A DNA stretch of 64,000 bases from an uncultured Lachnospiraceae bacterium (GTDB lineage: Bacteria; Bacillota; Clostridia; Lachnospirales; Lachnospiraceae): NCBI GenBank assembly GCA_947382355.1, contig CANCYR010000013.1:1-64000 (forward strand), given 5' to 3'. The notes below the pieces were generated by a model. The model searched no databases, was not told the DNA's origin, and saw only the letters and a list, made by a program, of their open reading frames with translations. The translations under genes and the position numbers were made by a program. Each line of letters begins with the position of its first letter. Position 1 is the stretch's first letter. This document shows, in pieces, positions 42,049-50,305 of the stretch.

Positions 42049-43179
42049 ATGAAACTACCAAATGGCTACGGGAGTGTAACTAAATTATCCGGAAACAGAC
42101 GCAAGCCATATCTGGCCCGTGTCACTCTCGGATGGATTACCGACGAACAGTCAGGGAAATGCGTACAGAACCGTGTACCCATAGGGACCTTCAAGACCAA
42201 AAAAGAAGCTTTGCAGGCATTAGCAGAATACGGAGCTAATCCTTACGACATACAGAACAACAACCTTACCTTGGCAGAACTTTACCAGAAATGGACAGAA
42301 GCATACTTCCCAACCCTGGAAAGCGAATCATCCTCAAGGACCATTATAGCCGCATGGCGCTACTGCCATGCTATCCATAGTATGCGTGTAAAGGACCTGC
42401 GGGCAAGGCATATCAAAGGCATTATGGAAGATGGCTATATCATCCCTTCTCGTGGCAAGGATGCCGGTCAAAAGGTGCCTGCCTCACCGGGTACTAAGGC
42501 AAGAATTAAATCTATGTTCAATTTAATGTTGGACTATGCGCTCGAATATGAGCTTGTAGACAAGAACTATGCCCGAACCTTTGACCTCTCCAACGACATC
42601 ATCAAGGAGAAAGAAGCTTCAACCAGAGGACATATTATATTCACAGATGCAGAGCTGAAAACTCTTTGGGAAAATGTAGACTCTCTCCGGTTTGTGGACT
42701 GGATTCTTATTCAATGTTATATGGGATGGCGTCCTCAAGAACTCGCCAAACTTAAAATCGAAAATGTCCACCTTGACGAACAGTACATCATCGGGGGAAT
42801 GAAAACCTCTGCCGGTAAAGACAGGCCTGTGCCTATTCATCCACGCATAAAACATCTCATACAGAGAAATTATGACCAAGCAATTGAACTCGGCAGTCAA
42901 TACCTCTTCAATGATCCGCTTGCTACAAAAGGCGGGATGTTAATAACCTATGACAAATATGCCGGACGCTTTACAAAAATCATGGAGGCGCTAAAATTCC
43001 GTGAGGACCACAGACCCCACGACCCACGAAAAACATTTATTACTATGGCAAAAAAAGCCAAGGTTGACGAATATGTGATTAAAAGGCTTATCGGGCACCG
43101 CATCACGGACATAACTGAAGGTACCTATACCGAACGTGATATTGAGTGGCTCCGTGCCGAACTGGAAAAGATACCGTAA
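42049..43179 (+). CDS. int: Tyrosine integrase
   Basis: A 376-aa site-specific recombinase. An N-terminal arm-binding domain (1-65), a SAM-like core-binding domain (about 70-180) and a catalytic domain follow in order. The active site is Arg228 (G-W-R-P-Q-E-L), Lys252, His324-x-x-Arg327 (H-D-P-R-K-T), His350 (G-H-R) and Tyr360. All catalytic residues are present. It is last in the cassette and adjacent to the presumed att site. Confidence 0.95.
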   Translation: MKLPNGYGSVTKLSGNRRKPYLARVTLGWITDEQSGKCVQNRVPIGTFKTKKEALQALAEYGANPYDIQNNNLTLAELYQKWTEAYFPTLESESSSRTIIAAWRYCHAIHSMRVKDLRARHIKGIMEDGYIIPSRGKDAGQKVPASPGTKARIKSMFNLMLDYALEYELVDKNYARTFDLSNDIIKEKEASTRGHIIFTDAELKTLWENVDSLRFVDWILIQCYMGWRPQELAKLKIENVHLDEQYIIGGMKTSAGKDRPVPIHPRIKHLIQRNYDQAIELGSQYLFNDPLATKGGMLITYDKYAGRFTKIMEALKFREDHRPHDPRKTFITMAKKAKVDEYVIKRLIGHRITDITEGTYTERDIEWLRAELEKIP

Positions 43180-43201
43180 CCCTTATGGTTGCGGCTTTTT
43201 T
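43174..43201 (+). terminator. Terminator after integrase
   Basis: CCG-AACC (in CCGTAACC) pairs with GGTT-CGG around CTTAT, followed by CTTTTTT. It directly overlaps the integrase stop codon. Confidence 0.7.
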
Positions 43202-43224
43202 CATGCCTTTTTATCCACAAAATT

Positions 43225-43271
43225 TTGTTACCTGTGCCTTGTTGCCTACTTGTTACCTACTTGTGTCCTAC
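43225..43271 (+). repeat. Tandem 11-bp repeats near attachment site
   Basis: Units TTGTTGCCTAC (43239-43249), TTGTTACCTAC (43250-43260) and TTGTGTCCTAC (43261-43271) are contiguous. A further TTGTTACCTGT lies at 43225-43235. Direct repeats of this size just beyond an integrase are typical of arm-type integrase binding sites. Confidence 0.6.
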
Positions 43272-43336
43272 TCACCAATTTTTTTCACATTTCAGCACTT
43301 CCCACACCTTATTCCCATTTTTCCTTATTAGCACAA

Positions 43337-43372
43337 AAAAAGTACCGGAATCCCTAAAGATTACGGTACTTT
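43337..43372 (-). terminator. Terminator of GGGtGRT/NifU-like operon
   Basis: AGTACCG and CGGTACT pair, with an inner ATC/GAT-type extension. On the minus strand the stem is followed by TTTTTTTG. It marks the first clear host feature beyond the prophage. Confidence 0.85.
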
Positions 43373-43407
43373 CAAGCCTTCCGGCATTTTCAATTCATAA
43401 GGTATAT

Positions 43408-44418
43408 TTAAAACTTTCCTTCCTTCGCCGCTTCCTCGATGGAAACAGCTACAGCAACCGTCATACCAACCATAGGGTTGTTTCCTGCGCCAATCAGACC
43501 CATCATTTCCACGTGAGCCGGTACAGAAGAAGAACCTGCAAACTGTGCATCGGAATGCATACGTCCCATTGTATCTGTCATACCATAGGAAGCAGGACCT
43601 GCAGCCATGTTGTCCGGGTGAAGGGTACGTCCTGTACCGCCGCCGCTTGCTACGGAGAAGTATTTCTTGCCCTGTTCGTTGCATTCTTTTTTGTATGTAC
43701 CTGCAACCGGGTGTTGGAATCTGGTGGGGTTGGTGGAGTTACCCGTAATGGAAACGTCAACGCCTTCCTTGTGCATGATTGCCACGCCTTCGCAAACATC
43801 GTTTGCACCATAGCAGTTAACCTTTGCACGAAGTCCTTCGGAATAAGACTTTCTAAATACTTCTTTTACGGTATTGGTGTATGGGTCATATTCAGTTTCT
43901 ACAAAGGTGAATCCGTTGATTCTGGAAATAACCTGAGCAGCATCCTTTCCAAGTCCGTTTAAGATAACTCTTAAAGGTTTCTGGCGTACCTTGTTTGCTT
44001 TTTCAGCAATACCGATAGCGCCCTCTGCTGCTGCAAAAGATTCATGTCCTGCTAAGAAGCAGAAGCACTCTGTCTCTTCTTCCAGTAACATCTTGCCAAG
44101 GTTACCATGTCCAAGACCAACCTTACGGGTATCTGCAACAGAACCGGGAATACAGAAAGCCTGAAGTCCTTCACCGATAGCTGCTGCTGCATCTGCTGCT
44201 TTTCTGCAGTCTTTTTTAATTGCAATTGCTGCGCCTACTGTATATGCCCAGCATGCATTTTCAAAACAGATTGGCTGAATGCCTTTTACCTGGTCGTAAA
44301 CGTTTAAGCCGGCATCCTTTGTGATTTTTTCAGCTTCTTCGATGGAAGAAATTCCATAGCTGTTTAAAACACCATTGATTTTATCAATTCTTCTTTCATA
44401 TGATTCAAATAAAGCCAT
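43408..44418 (-). CDS. GGGtGRT protein
   Basis: A 336-aa protein with the name-giving S-G-G-G-T-G-R-T motif near residue 257. It is a member of a conserved anaerobe family found beside NifU-like scaffold genes, here also immediately downstream of one. The function is not firmly established; a role with Fe-S assembly is suggested by linkage. AAGGAGG precedes ATG. Length fits the family. Confidence 0.88.
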   Translation of the reverse strand: MALFESYERRIDKINGVLNSYGISSIEEAEKITKDAGLNVYDQVKGIQPICFENACWAYTVGAAIAIKKDCRKAADAAAAIGEGLQAFCIPGSVADTRKVGLGHGNLGKMLLEEETECFCFLAGHESFAAAEGAIGIAEKANKVRQKPLRVILNGLGKDAAQVISRINGFTFVETEYDPYTNTVKEVFRKSYSEGLRAKVNCYGANDVCEGVAIMHKEGVDVSITGNSTNPTRFQHPVAGTYKKECNEQGKKYFSVASGGGTGRTLHPDNMAAGPASYGMTDTMGRMHSDAQFAGSSSVPAHVEMMGLIGAGNNPMVGMTVAVAVSIEEAAKEGKF

Positions 44419-44437
44419 TTCTCATTTCCTCCTTCTT

Positions 44438-45130
44438 CTATTCCTGTCTCGGGTCGATAATCTTCACTGCATCTGCAACACGGCCGTACTGTCCTTTTGC
44501 TTTTTCCCATGCAGTATTGGGGTCATCGCCTTTTTTGATGAAATCAGTCATTTTTCCAAGACTTACAAACTGGTAGCCGATAATCTGGTCGTCTGCGTCC
44601 AAAGCGATACCGGTTACATATCCTTCTGCCATTTCCAGATAACGGGGACCTTTTTGAAGGGTTCCGTACATAGTACCAACCTGAGAACGTAAACCTTTTC
44701 CTAAATCCTCAAGGCCTGCGCCTACCGGAAGTCCGTCTTCAGAAAATGCGCTCTGTGTACGTCCGTAAACGATTTGTAAGAATAATTCTCTCATTGCTGT
44801 ATTGATGGCATCACATACAAGGTCTGTATTCAATGCTTCTAAAAGAGTTCTTCCCGGTAAGATTTCGGAAGCCATAGCTGCGGAATGAGTCATACCGGAG
44901 CAGCCGATTGTCTCTACCAATGCTTCCTGAATAATGCCTTCCTTTACGTTTAAGGTAAGCTTGCAGGCACCCTGCTGGGGAGCACACCAGCCTACACCGT
45001 GTGTCAGACCGGAAATATCTTTAATTTCTTTTGCTTTTACCCATTTTGCTTCTTCTGGGATTGGAGCACAGCCGTGGGCAACGCCCTGTGCAACCTTACA
45101 CATTTCTTCTACTTCTTTTGAAATAATCAT
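44438..45130 (-). CDS. NifU-like iron-sulfur cluster assembly scaffold
   Basis: A 230-aa protein. Conserved cysteines in 'G-V-G-W-C-A-P-Q-Q-G-A-C' and 'T-I-G-C-S-G-M-T-H-S' fit the IscU/NifU N-terminal fold with an added C-terminal domain typical of the GGGtGRT-linked group. It is the upstream partner of that gene. It probably builds or carries Fe-S clusters. AAAGGAG fits ATG. Confidence 0.85.
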   Translation of the reverse strand: MIISKEVEEMCKVAQGVAHGCAPIPEEAKWVKAKEIKDISGLTHGVGWCAPQQGACKLTLNVKEGIIQEALVETIGCSGMTHSAAMASEILPGRTLLEALNTDLVCDAINTAMRELFLQIVYGRTQSAFSEDGLPVGAGLEDLGKGLRSQVGTMYGTLQKGPRYLEMAEGYVTGIALDADDQIIGYQFVSLGKMTDFIKKGDDPNTAWEKAKGQYGRVADAVKIIDPRQE

Positions 45131-45506
45131 GTGAAATCTCCTTTCAATATGTAGCTTTTATTTATTTAACAAGGCTCTTTGACCTTGTTATAACCGCTTT
45201 TTTCATTTTGCCATACTTCGGTAAAAAAATCCAGCATTTTTGATAATTTTCTTCAATAAATATAGCAATTGGGGTGTTTGGAAACCCGGACGTGGGAGGC
45301 GGCAGGTCATAGAATGGTCTTCCGGGCACGCTCTCGCTCTGCAAAGACGTAGCGGTACTAACGCACCAAAATACGGTGCGTAAGGACCGACGACTTTGCC
45401 AAGGCCTGGAAGACCATTCTATGACCTGCCGCCTCCCACTGTGTATTGAGAAATAAAATGTCCTATATTTGTTGTATGTTATCCTTTATATGTTATCCTT
45501 TGTACA
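45131..45506. other. Intergenic region dominated by a large palindrome
   Basis: No gene is seen. The region contains the leader of the NifU-like gene, the 148-base palindromic element (45292-45439) and a short direct repeat around TATGTTATCCTTT at about 45475-45500, next to the ABC transporter gene end. Confidence 0.7.
45292..45439. repeat. Long palindromic element with perfect 32-bp arms
   Basis: 45292-45323 is the exact reverse complement of 45408-45439, and the 84 bases between them hold nested stems: GCAAAG/CTTTGC, CGGT/ACCG and ACGCACC/GGTGCGT. It is followed by TGTGTATTGA, a tail also present after a diverged copy near 63771-63840. It resembles a chromosomal mobile or structured intergenic repeat (MITE or RNA element); no coding frame is seen. 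Confidence 0.9.
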
Positions 45507-46301
45507 TTATGACAGCATCATTCTGTCATTGGCAAATTCTCCGCCGCTGGCTTCTTCAAACTTTTTCAGTAAGTCGGCTACTTTCAGATTTTTCTTTTCT
45601 TCTCCTGCCACGTCATAAATAATGTTTCCTTCATGCATCATAATCAGGCGGTTTCCAAGGCGGATGGCATCTTTCATATTGTGGGTTACCATTAAGGCTG
45701 TCAGGTGTTCTTCATTGACGATTTTTTCTGTTAAATCTAAAACTGTTTTTGCTGTTTTGGGGTCTAAGGCGGCAGTATGCTCATCTAAGAGAAGAAGCTT
45801 TGGCTTTTGCAGGGATGCCATTAAAAGGGTAAGCGCCTGTCTCTGTCCGCCGGAAAGAAGCCCTACCTTGGAGGTAAGCCTTGTTTCCAGTCCAAGGCCT
45901 AAAACCTTTAATTCTTCCACGTATTGTTCCTTTTCTTCTTTTGTAATACCCCATCTTAATGTTCTTCTGGCTCCTCTTCTATGGGCAAGGGCAAGATTTT
46001 CTTCAATTTCCATGCCTGCGGCTGTTCCGCGCATAGGGTCCTGAAATACTCTGCCTAAGTATTTTGCCCGTTTATGCTCCGGCATTCTGGAAATATTCAC
46101 GCCGTCTAAAACGATTTTCCCGGCGTCAATTGGGTATACTCCTGCAATCATATTTAACATGGTGGACTTGCCGGCGCCGTTTCCTCCGATAATGGTTACG
46201 AAATCTCCCTCGTTCAATTGAAGATTCACTCCGGTCAGCGCCTTCTTTTCGTTTATGGTTCCTTTGTTGAAGGTCTTTTCTACATTGGTTAAGTTTAACA
46301 T
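45507..46301 (-). CDS. ABC transporter ATP-binding protein (TrpXYZ-like)
   Basis: A 264-aa ATPase with Walker A 'G-G-N-G-A-G-K-S-T' (about 39-47), signature 'L-L-S-G-G-Q-R-Q' (about 148-155) and Walker B 'L-L-L-L-D-E-H' (about 172-178). It overlaps its permease gene by 7 bases. The family imports amino acids (tryptophan/tyrosine) or similar solutes in Firmicutes; the substrate is inferred. No solute-binding protein gene is adjacent. Confidence 0.88.
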   Translation of the reverse strand: MLNLTNVEKTFNKGTINEKKALTGVNLQLNEGDFVTIIGGNGAGKSTMLNMIAGVYPIDAGKIVLDGVNISRMPEHKRAKYLGRVFQDPMRGTAAGMEIEENLALAHRRGARRTLRWGITKEEKEQYVEELKVLGLGLETRLTSKVGLLSGGQRQALTLLMASLQKPKLLLLDEHTAALDPKTAKTVLDLTEKIVNEEHLTALMVTHNMKDAIRLGNRLIMMHEGNIIYDVAGEEKKNLKVADLLKKFEEASGGEFANDRMMLS

Positions 46302-47215
46302 GTGCCGCTTCCTCCTTCACTATAGGAACGTTTCATCTTCCATTTATCGATAGCTACCGGAATACATAGAGCCAGTGCCACAATGGTTGCCGACAAAAGC
46401 TTCATGTCGTTTGCATCCATGCCAAGCCTTAAAACAATGGCGCGGATTACAAAATAAACAACGCTTCCCACTACCGCAGAGGTAAGCTTTGCACCAAAGG
46501 AACGCAGCTTTCCCATAAGCACGTCGCCGATGACAATTGCCGCAAGACCAATGACAATAGCGCCTGTTCCCATGCCGATATCCGCATATTTCTGGCTCTG
46601 GCATACAAGAGCTCCCGATAAGCCTACCAGACCGTTTGAAATCATCAGGGCCAGCATTTTGGTAAACTTTGTATTTACGCCAAGAGCCCTTATCATATCT
46701 TCATTATTGCCGGTAGCACGAAGGGCTGATCCTATTTCCGTACCAAAAAACCAGTACAGACCCACAATGATAAGCACTGCAATAATGATACCGATTATCA
46801 GGGTGGTAATACCCTGCTCTGTTCCGAAAGCATTTACTGCCTTGGAAATAATGGTATCCACCTTTAATAAAGGAATATTGCTTTTTCCCATAATTCTTAA
46901 ATTCACGGACCAAAGGGCAATCTGGGTAAGAATTCCTGCCAGAATCGCCGGTATGTCAAATACGGTATGCAAAAACCCTGTTACAGCTCCTGCCAACACT
47001 CCAAAAAGCGTGGCGGCTAACAACGCTATAAAAGGATTCACTCCTTTCCCCACAACTAACATTGCACATATACATCCTCCAAGCGCAAAGCTTCCGTCAA
47101 CGGTCAGATCCGCAATATCCAAAAGCTTATAGGTTATGTATACGCCAAGCACCATGACGCCCCACAAGATTCCCTGGGATATGGCGCCCTGCATTGAAAT
47201 CAAAAAACCACTCAT
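46295..47215 (-). CDS. ABC transporter permease (BPL/TrpY-like)
   Basis: A 306-aa membrane protein with about eight hydrophobic segments. 'D-L-T-V-D-G-S-F-A-L-G-G' and 'G-S-A-L-R-A-T-G-N-N-E-D-M-I-R-A-L-G' are landmarks of the branched-chain-type permease family. Coupled to the ATPase gene. AGGAGG precedes ATG. The absent third component may be encoded elsewhere. Confidence 0.88.
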   Translation of the reverse strand: MSGFLISMQGAISQGILWGVMVLGVYITYKLLDIADLTVDGSFALGGCICAMLVVGKGVNPFIALLAATLFGVLAGAVTGFLHTVFDIPAILAGILTQIALWSVNLRIMGKSNIPLLKVDTIISKAVNAFGTEQGITTLIIGIIIAVLIIVGLYWFFGTEIGSALRATGNNEDMIRALGVNTKFTKMLALMISNGLVGLSGALVCQSQKYADIGMGTGAIVIGLAAIVIGDVLMGKLRSFGAKLTSAVVGSVVYFVIRAIVLRLGMDANDMKLLSATIVALALCIPVAIDKWKMKRSYSEGGSGTC

Positions 47216-47328
47216 GCCCTGTTTCCTCCTAATTGTATTCTGAATTAGCTCACTGTTTCTATTTTAATGAATTTTGGGTAAGATAGCAAGGGGGAATTTG
47301 TGGATTGTGGTTTTTTTTAACTATTTTC

Positions 47329-47373
47329 GTAACAGTTCAGACAGCAGTTCCCAGCAGGAATCGCTGTCTAAAC
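47329..47373. repeat. Hairpin with GTAACAGTTCAGAC motif
   Basis: AGACAGC (about 47339-47345) pairs with GCTGTCT (47369-47375), with inner TTCC/GGAA. It begins with GTAACAGTTCAGACAGC (47329-47345), similar to 63863-63879 and to 61674-61690. It lies between the vanZ-like and permease genes and lacks a U-run, so it may be an intergenic repeat. Confidence 0.45.
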
Positions 47374-47384
47374 CATTACTTTTT

Positions 47385-48056
47385 TCAACGTATTTTTTCC
47401 CATATTGGACTAGCCAGTATTTTTTCCCATATTATCCGTGAAATAAAGGGCGTAATAAGGAACATGATAAAAAAGGTAAGAAAAAAAATCAGAAAGGGCT
47501 CGTATTTTCTTCTGTTTTTTCTGCTAATGGAATGCTCATTGACTGAGTGAGACTGAGAATTTACTTTTCCCGCCCATGTCAGGCAAAGGCTTGAAAGATA
47601 CCATCCTATAACTGTTCCCATGGTATTTGTTATCAGGTCGTCTACATCCGTTAGCCGTAAAGTAAAAATCTGCAGAACTTCAATTGCTGTGGACATGCCA
47701 AATCCCATAAAGGCTGTTTTTTTCAGAGCTCCATATTCTTCCCATATATGAGGCAGGAAAAAGCCCATGGGAATAAATAATACAATATTGAGTATTGTGT
47801 TTTTGATATAGGCAGCCGGACTATTTGCAATATCCATAAAAGGAATCCAGTTGAAATCTAAAGAAACTGTCAGAGAGTTTATGGCCGGTATTCCGGTTAC
47901 GGAAAAACCGCAGATAAATAAATGAAAAACAGAATTGTTTCCAGCTTTTTTTTCATGGTATGCTGTTTAAAAAAATGCAACAGGACAAACAGAGCCGGCA
48001 AAAGAATAATAACTACTGAAAACGCATCTATGGCAATGGATAAAAATCGTATCATT
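47385..48056 (-). pseudogene. vanZ-like gene, frameshifted
   Basis: ATG 48056 follows GGAGG and reads 53 residues of VanZ-like membrane helix, then meets TAA at 47897-47899. In the next frame the protein continues as S-V-T-G-I-P-A ... N-W-I-P-F-M-D-I-A-N-S-P and runs to 47385 with the VanZ signatures ('F-I-P-M-G-F-F-L-P', 'D-V-D-D-L-I-T-N'). The break lies at a run of five A on the plus strand (47903-47907); one extra base would restore a ~223-aa protein. VanZ family members affect glycopeptide tolerance or are uncharacterised. Confidence 0.8.
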
Positions 48057-48213
48057 TTAACCTCCGTTTTACTTTATGCATATATTTTAATTCTTTTATC
48101 TGGAGGAATTTTCAATATAATCTCACGTTTTTTTTAATTTTCTCTTAATATTCTCCTGCCTGGTGTCTGACGATATTCTTATGCTTGAATTATCCTATCC
48201 GGTTCATTTTCAA

Positions 48214-48708
48214 TTATTCCAGTCCAATAGACAACCGATTACATTCTAATCCCCACTCCTCTTCCTCTGCAGGTCTTATGTTGTCAATTTTCAGCTGATA
48301 CCGTGAAATAGCTGTCACCGGCTCTGGAGAAGCCTGTTCAGTTTCAGAAGCCTTTCCCCCTTCCACCTTCGTTTCAGCCACCTCAAAGGTATATATCTGC
48401 CCGGCTCCAAGTTTCCTGCCATTTTCTTCACCTACCCACACAGTAAAAGGCTCTTCCTGAAACAGTGTGACCACTGCGACCCTTGGAGTGGTATCATCCG
48501 AAACATAATCAGGAATCACGTCACGCACCATTGCCGTAAAGCTTCCACGGATTACAGCACTGCCGGCAGACTCCCTTTCTACTGCATCACTGCCATCTTC
48601 ATTTCCTTCTTGATAGCCGGCAGCATTCTCCGAAGCGCTCCTCCCACATGCAGTACATGCCGTAAAAAGAAATGCCGCCATCAACACCGTACATAAAATC
48701 CTTTTCAT
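48214..48708 (-). CDS. Small lipoprotein
   Basis: A 164-aa protein. The signal sequence ends near L-F-T-A-C or T-A-C, giving two lipobox choices. An acidic linker is followed by a compact beta-rich domain ('G-S-F-T-A-M-V-R-D-V-I-P', 'I-Y-T-F-E-V-A-E-T-K-V'). GGAGG precedes ATG. Function unknown; OB-like envelope protein is a guess. Confidence 0.65.
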   Translation of the reverse strand: MKRILCTVLMAAFLFTACTACGRSASENAAGYQEGNEDGSDAVERESAGSAVIRGSFTAMVRDVIPDYVSDDTTPRVAVVTLFQEEPFTVWVGEENGRKLGAGQIYTFEVAETKVEGGKASETEQASPEPVTAISRYQLKIDNIRPAEEEEWGLECNRLSIGLE

Positions 48709-48730
48709 ATCCTTAACCTCCTATTGATAC

Positions 48731-49114
48731 TTAAATCCACCACTCCGGCGTCAATTCTCCCAAAGTAATTGTTTTCCTGTTGTCATAATCAAGCATAATT
48801 TCAATGCTCTGATAGGTATCCGGCATAAGCTGTACCATCAGCTCCCTGCATGAGCCGCAAGGCGCTCCCGTCCTTCCATCAGGCATTATGGCTATTACCT
48901 TTGCTATTTCATGCTCACCATTGGTAATCATGTTAAAAACAGCATTGCGCTCCGCACATATTCCCAAGGTGCAGCAGGTGTCAATGCACACACCTGTATA
49001 TATCTTGCCGGTGGAAGAAAAAATTGCTGCCGCAACTCCTCCTGCTTCCACATAATCGGATATTTTCCTGTCATTCTGCACTCTTCCTGCCGCCTCATAT
49101 AATTCTTCCCATAT
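48731..49114 (-). CDS. Cytidine deaminase family protein, start codon altered
   Basis: About 127 aa if started at the ATA codon 49112-49114. The zinc site is 'C-A-E-R-N-A' plus 'P-C-G-S-C-R-E'; the catalytic Glu is in C-A-E. In relatives the N-terminus M-W-E-E-L-Y precedes this region, and here the same residues follow ATA instead of ATG, with GAGGAG placed 11 bases upstream. A GTG inside the gene (49081) could still start a shorter form. It deaminates nucleosides or related bases. Confidence 0.75.
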   Translation of the reverse strand: MWEELYEAAGRVQNDRKISDYVEAGGVAAAIFSSTGKIYTGVCIDTCCTLGICAERNAVFNMITNGEHEIAKVIAIMPDGRTGAPCGSCRELMVQLMPDTYQSIEIMLDYDNRKTITLGELTPEWWI

Positions 49115-49218
49115 TTAATTTACTTCTCCTCTTCTCACTATTTCTGTTTTACTATTAAATAGATTCTACCACCCTTTGTCAAAAACTGCTATACTCTTTC
49201 TAAAAGGAGGCATTTGAA

Positions 49219-50115
49219 ATGCATGAAAGCCGTTTGTTTAAAATCTTATATTATCTGCTTGATAAAGGTTCGGCAACTGCTCCCAAACTGGCAGAAAGGT
49301 TTGAAGTTTCCATAAGAACCATTTACAGGGATATTGATGCACTTAGCAGCGCCGGGATTCCGGTTTACACAGAAACAGGAAGAAACGGCGGGATTTATCT
49401 GCTAAAGGATTTCGTTTTGAATAAAACAGTTCTATCCAATCAGGAAAAACAGGAAATATTATCCGCACTGCAGGGCTTAAACGTAATAAGCGGTTCTTAT
49501 GAAAAAGATACATTGGAAAAGCTTTCTGCACTTTTTGATGTTCCTTCTGCCAACTGGCTTGAAGTGGATTTTTCCAGATGGGGGGACAAGCCGGCGGATA
49601 ACCAAAAGTTTGAACAGTTAAAAACTGCTGTCATTCATCACAGGCCTGTTCAGATTTTTTATGCAGATTCTTATGGGAATGGCTGTGAAAGAGTCATACT
49701 GCCCCTAAAGCTGTACTACAAATCCAAAGACTGGTATGTAAAAGCCTATTGCACCTTGAAACAGGCTTTCTTGCTTTTTAAATGTAACCGCATTCTAAAG
49801 TGGGAGCTTTTGGAAGAACACTTTCCCCCGATGACTTTTCCTGAAACTCCTCACATGCAAAATGATGCCTGTCATAAAATAATACTCAGATTTCCGGCGG
49901 AAACGGCATATCGTGTTTATGATGAATTTGATAAAACTCAGATAAAGGCAGACAAAGATGGAACTCTGCTTGTTACTGCCCATATGCCGGTGGATGACTG
50001 GCTGACCGGATATCTGCTTTCCTTCGGGGAGCAGGTAAATATTATAGAACCCCTGCATTTGAAAAAAATAATTGCCCAAAAAGCAAAAATAATTTACGAA
50101 AAAAATAAAGCATGA
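49219..50115 (+). CDS. WYL-domain transcriptional regulator
   Basis: A 298-aa protein. It has an N-terminal DeoR/YafY winged HTH ('T-A-P-K-L-A-E-R-F-E-V-S-I-R-T-I-Y-R-D-I') and a C-terminal WYL-like ligand or nucleic-acid sensor around 'V-Q-I-F-Y-A-D', 'K-D-W-Y-V-K-A-Y-C'. AAAAGGAGG precedes ATG. It is likely to regulate the gene that follows on the same strand. Confidence 0.85.
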   Translation: MHESRLFKILYYLLDKGSATAPKLAERFEVSIRTIYRDIDALSSAGIPVYTETGRNGGIYLLKDFVLNKTVLSNQEKQEILSALQGLNVISGSYEKDTLEKLSALFDVPSANWLEVDFSRWGDKPADNQKFEQLKTAVIHHRPVQIFYADSYGNGCERVILPLKLYYKSKDWYVKAYCTLKQAFLLFKCNRILKWELLEEHFPPMTFPETPHMQNDACHKIILRFPAETAYRVYDEFDKTQIKADKDGTLLVTAHMPVDDWLTGYLLSFGEQVNIIEPLHLKKIIAQKAKIIYEKNKA

Positions 50116-50305
50116 CACAGGATGTCAACATTTCATCTTTATAATAAACACATCACAGTACAGTTAAACCGGCTGTTACAGACAATCAATTTTCAGGCAG
50201 TTGCAAAACACCCTGCTTGTGATATTGCCTATACGGCAAGGTAAATTGCAGCTACAGGATATTTCACAATTATCTGACAAAATTTTAATTACAAGGAGAA
50301 CTAAT

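Larger units (their letters stand above)
1..43271. mobile_element. Prophage, PBSX/XkdK-like contractile-tail (myovirus), left end outside window
   Basis: One continuous phage gene set. A plus-strand lysogeny cassette ends in a tyrosine integrase. A long minus-strand programme runs from early regulators through recombination and replication, a late activator, packaging, head, sheath and tube, tape measure, baseplate and fibre genes. Gene order and families match defective phage PBSX of Bacillus and its clostridial relatives. Sheath and tube genes show a contractile tail. The lysis genes are cut off by the window start. The right boundary is inferred to lie between the integrase (ends 43179) and the host terminator at 43337; the attachment core cannot be fixed without the other end. 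The structural genes look intact, so the phage may be functional. Confidence 0.95.

Noticed and set aside
43189-43962. Plus-strand frame of 257 codons across the prophage-host junction
   Set aside because: Mostly antisense to the GGGtGRT gene and crosses two terminators and the tandem repeats.
45162-45344. Short minus-strand frame of 60 codons upstream of the palindrome
   Set aside because: It runs into the inverted repeat arm and has no ribosome site or recognisable sequence.
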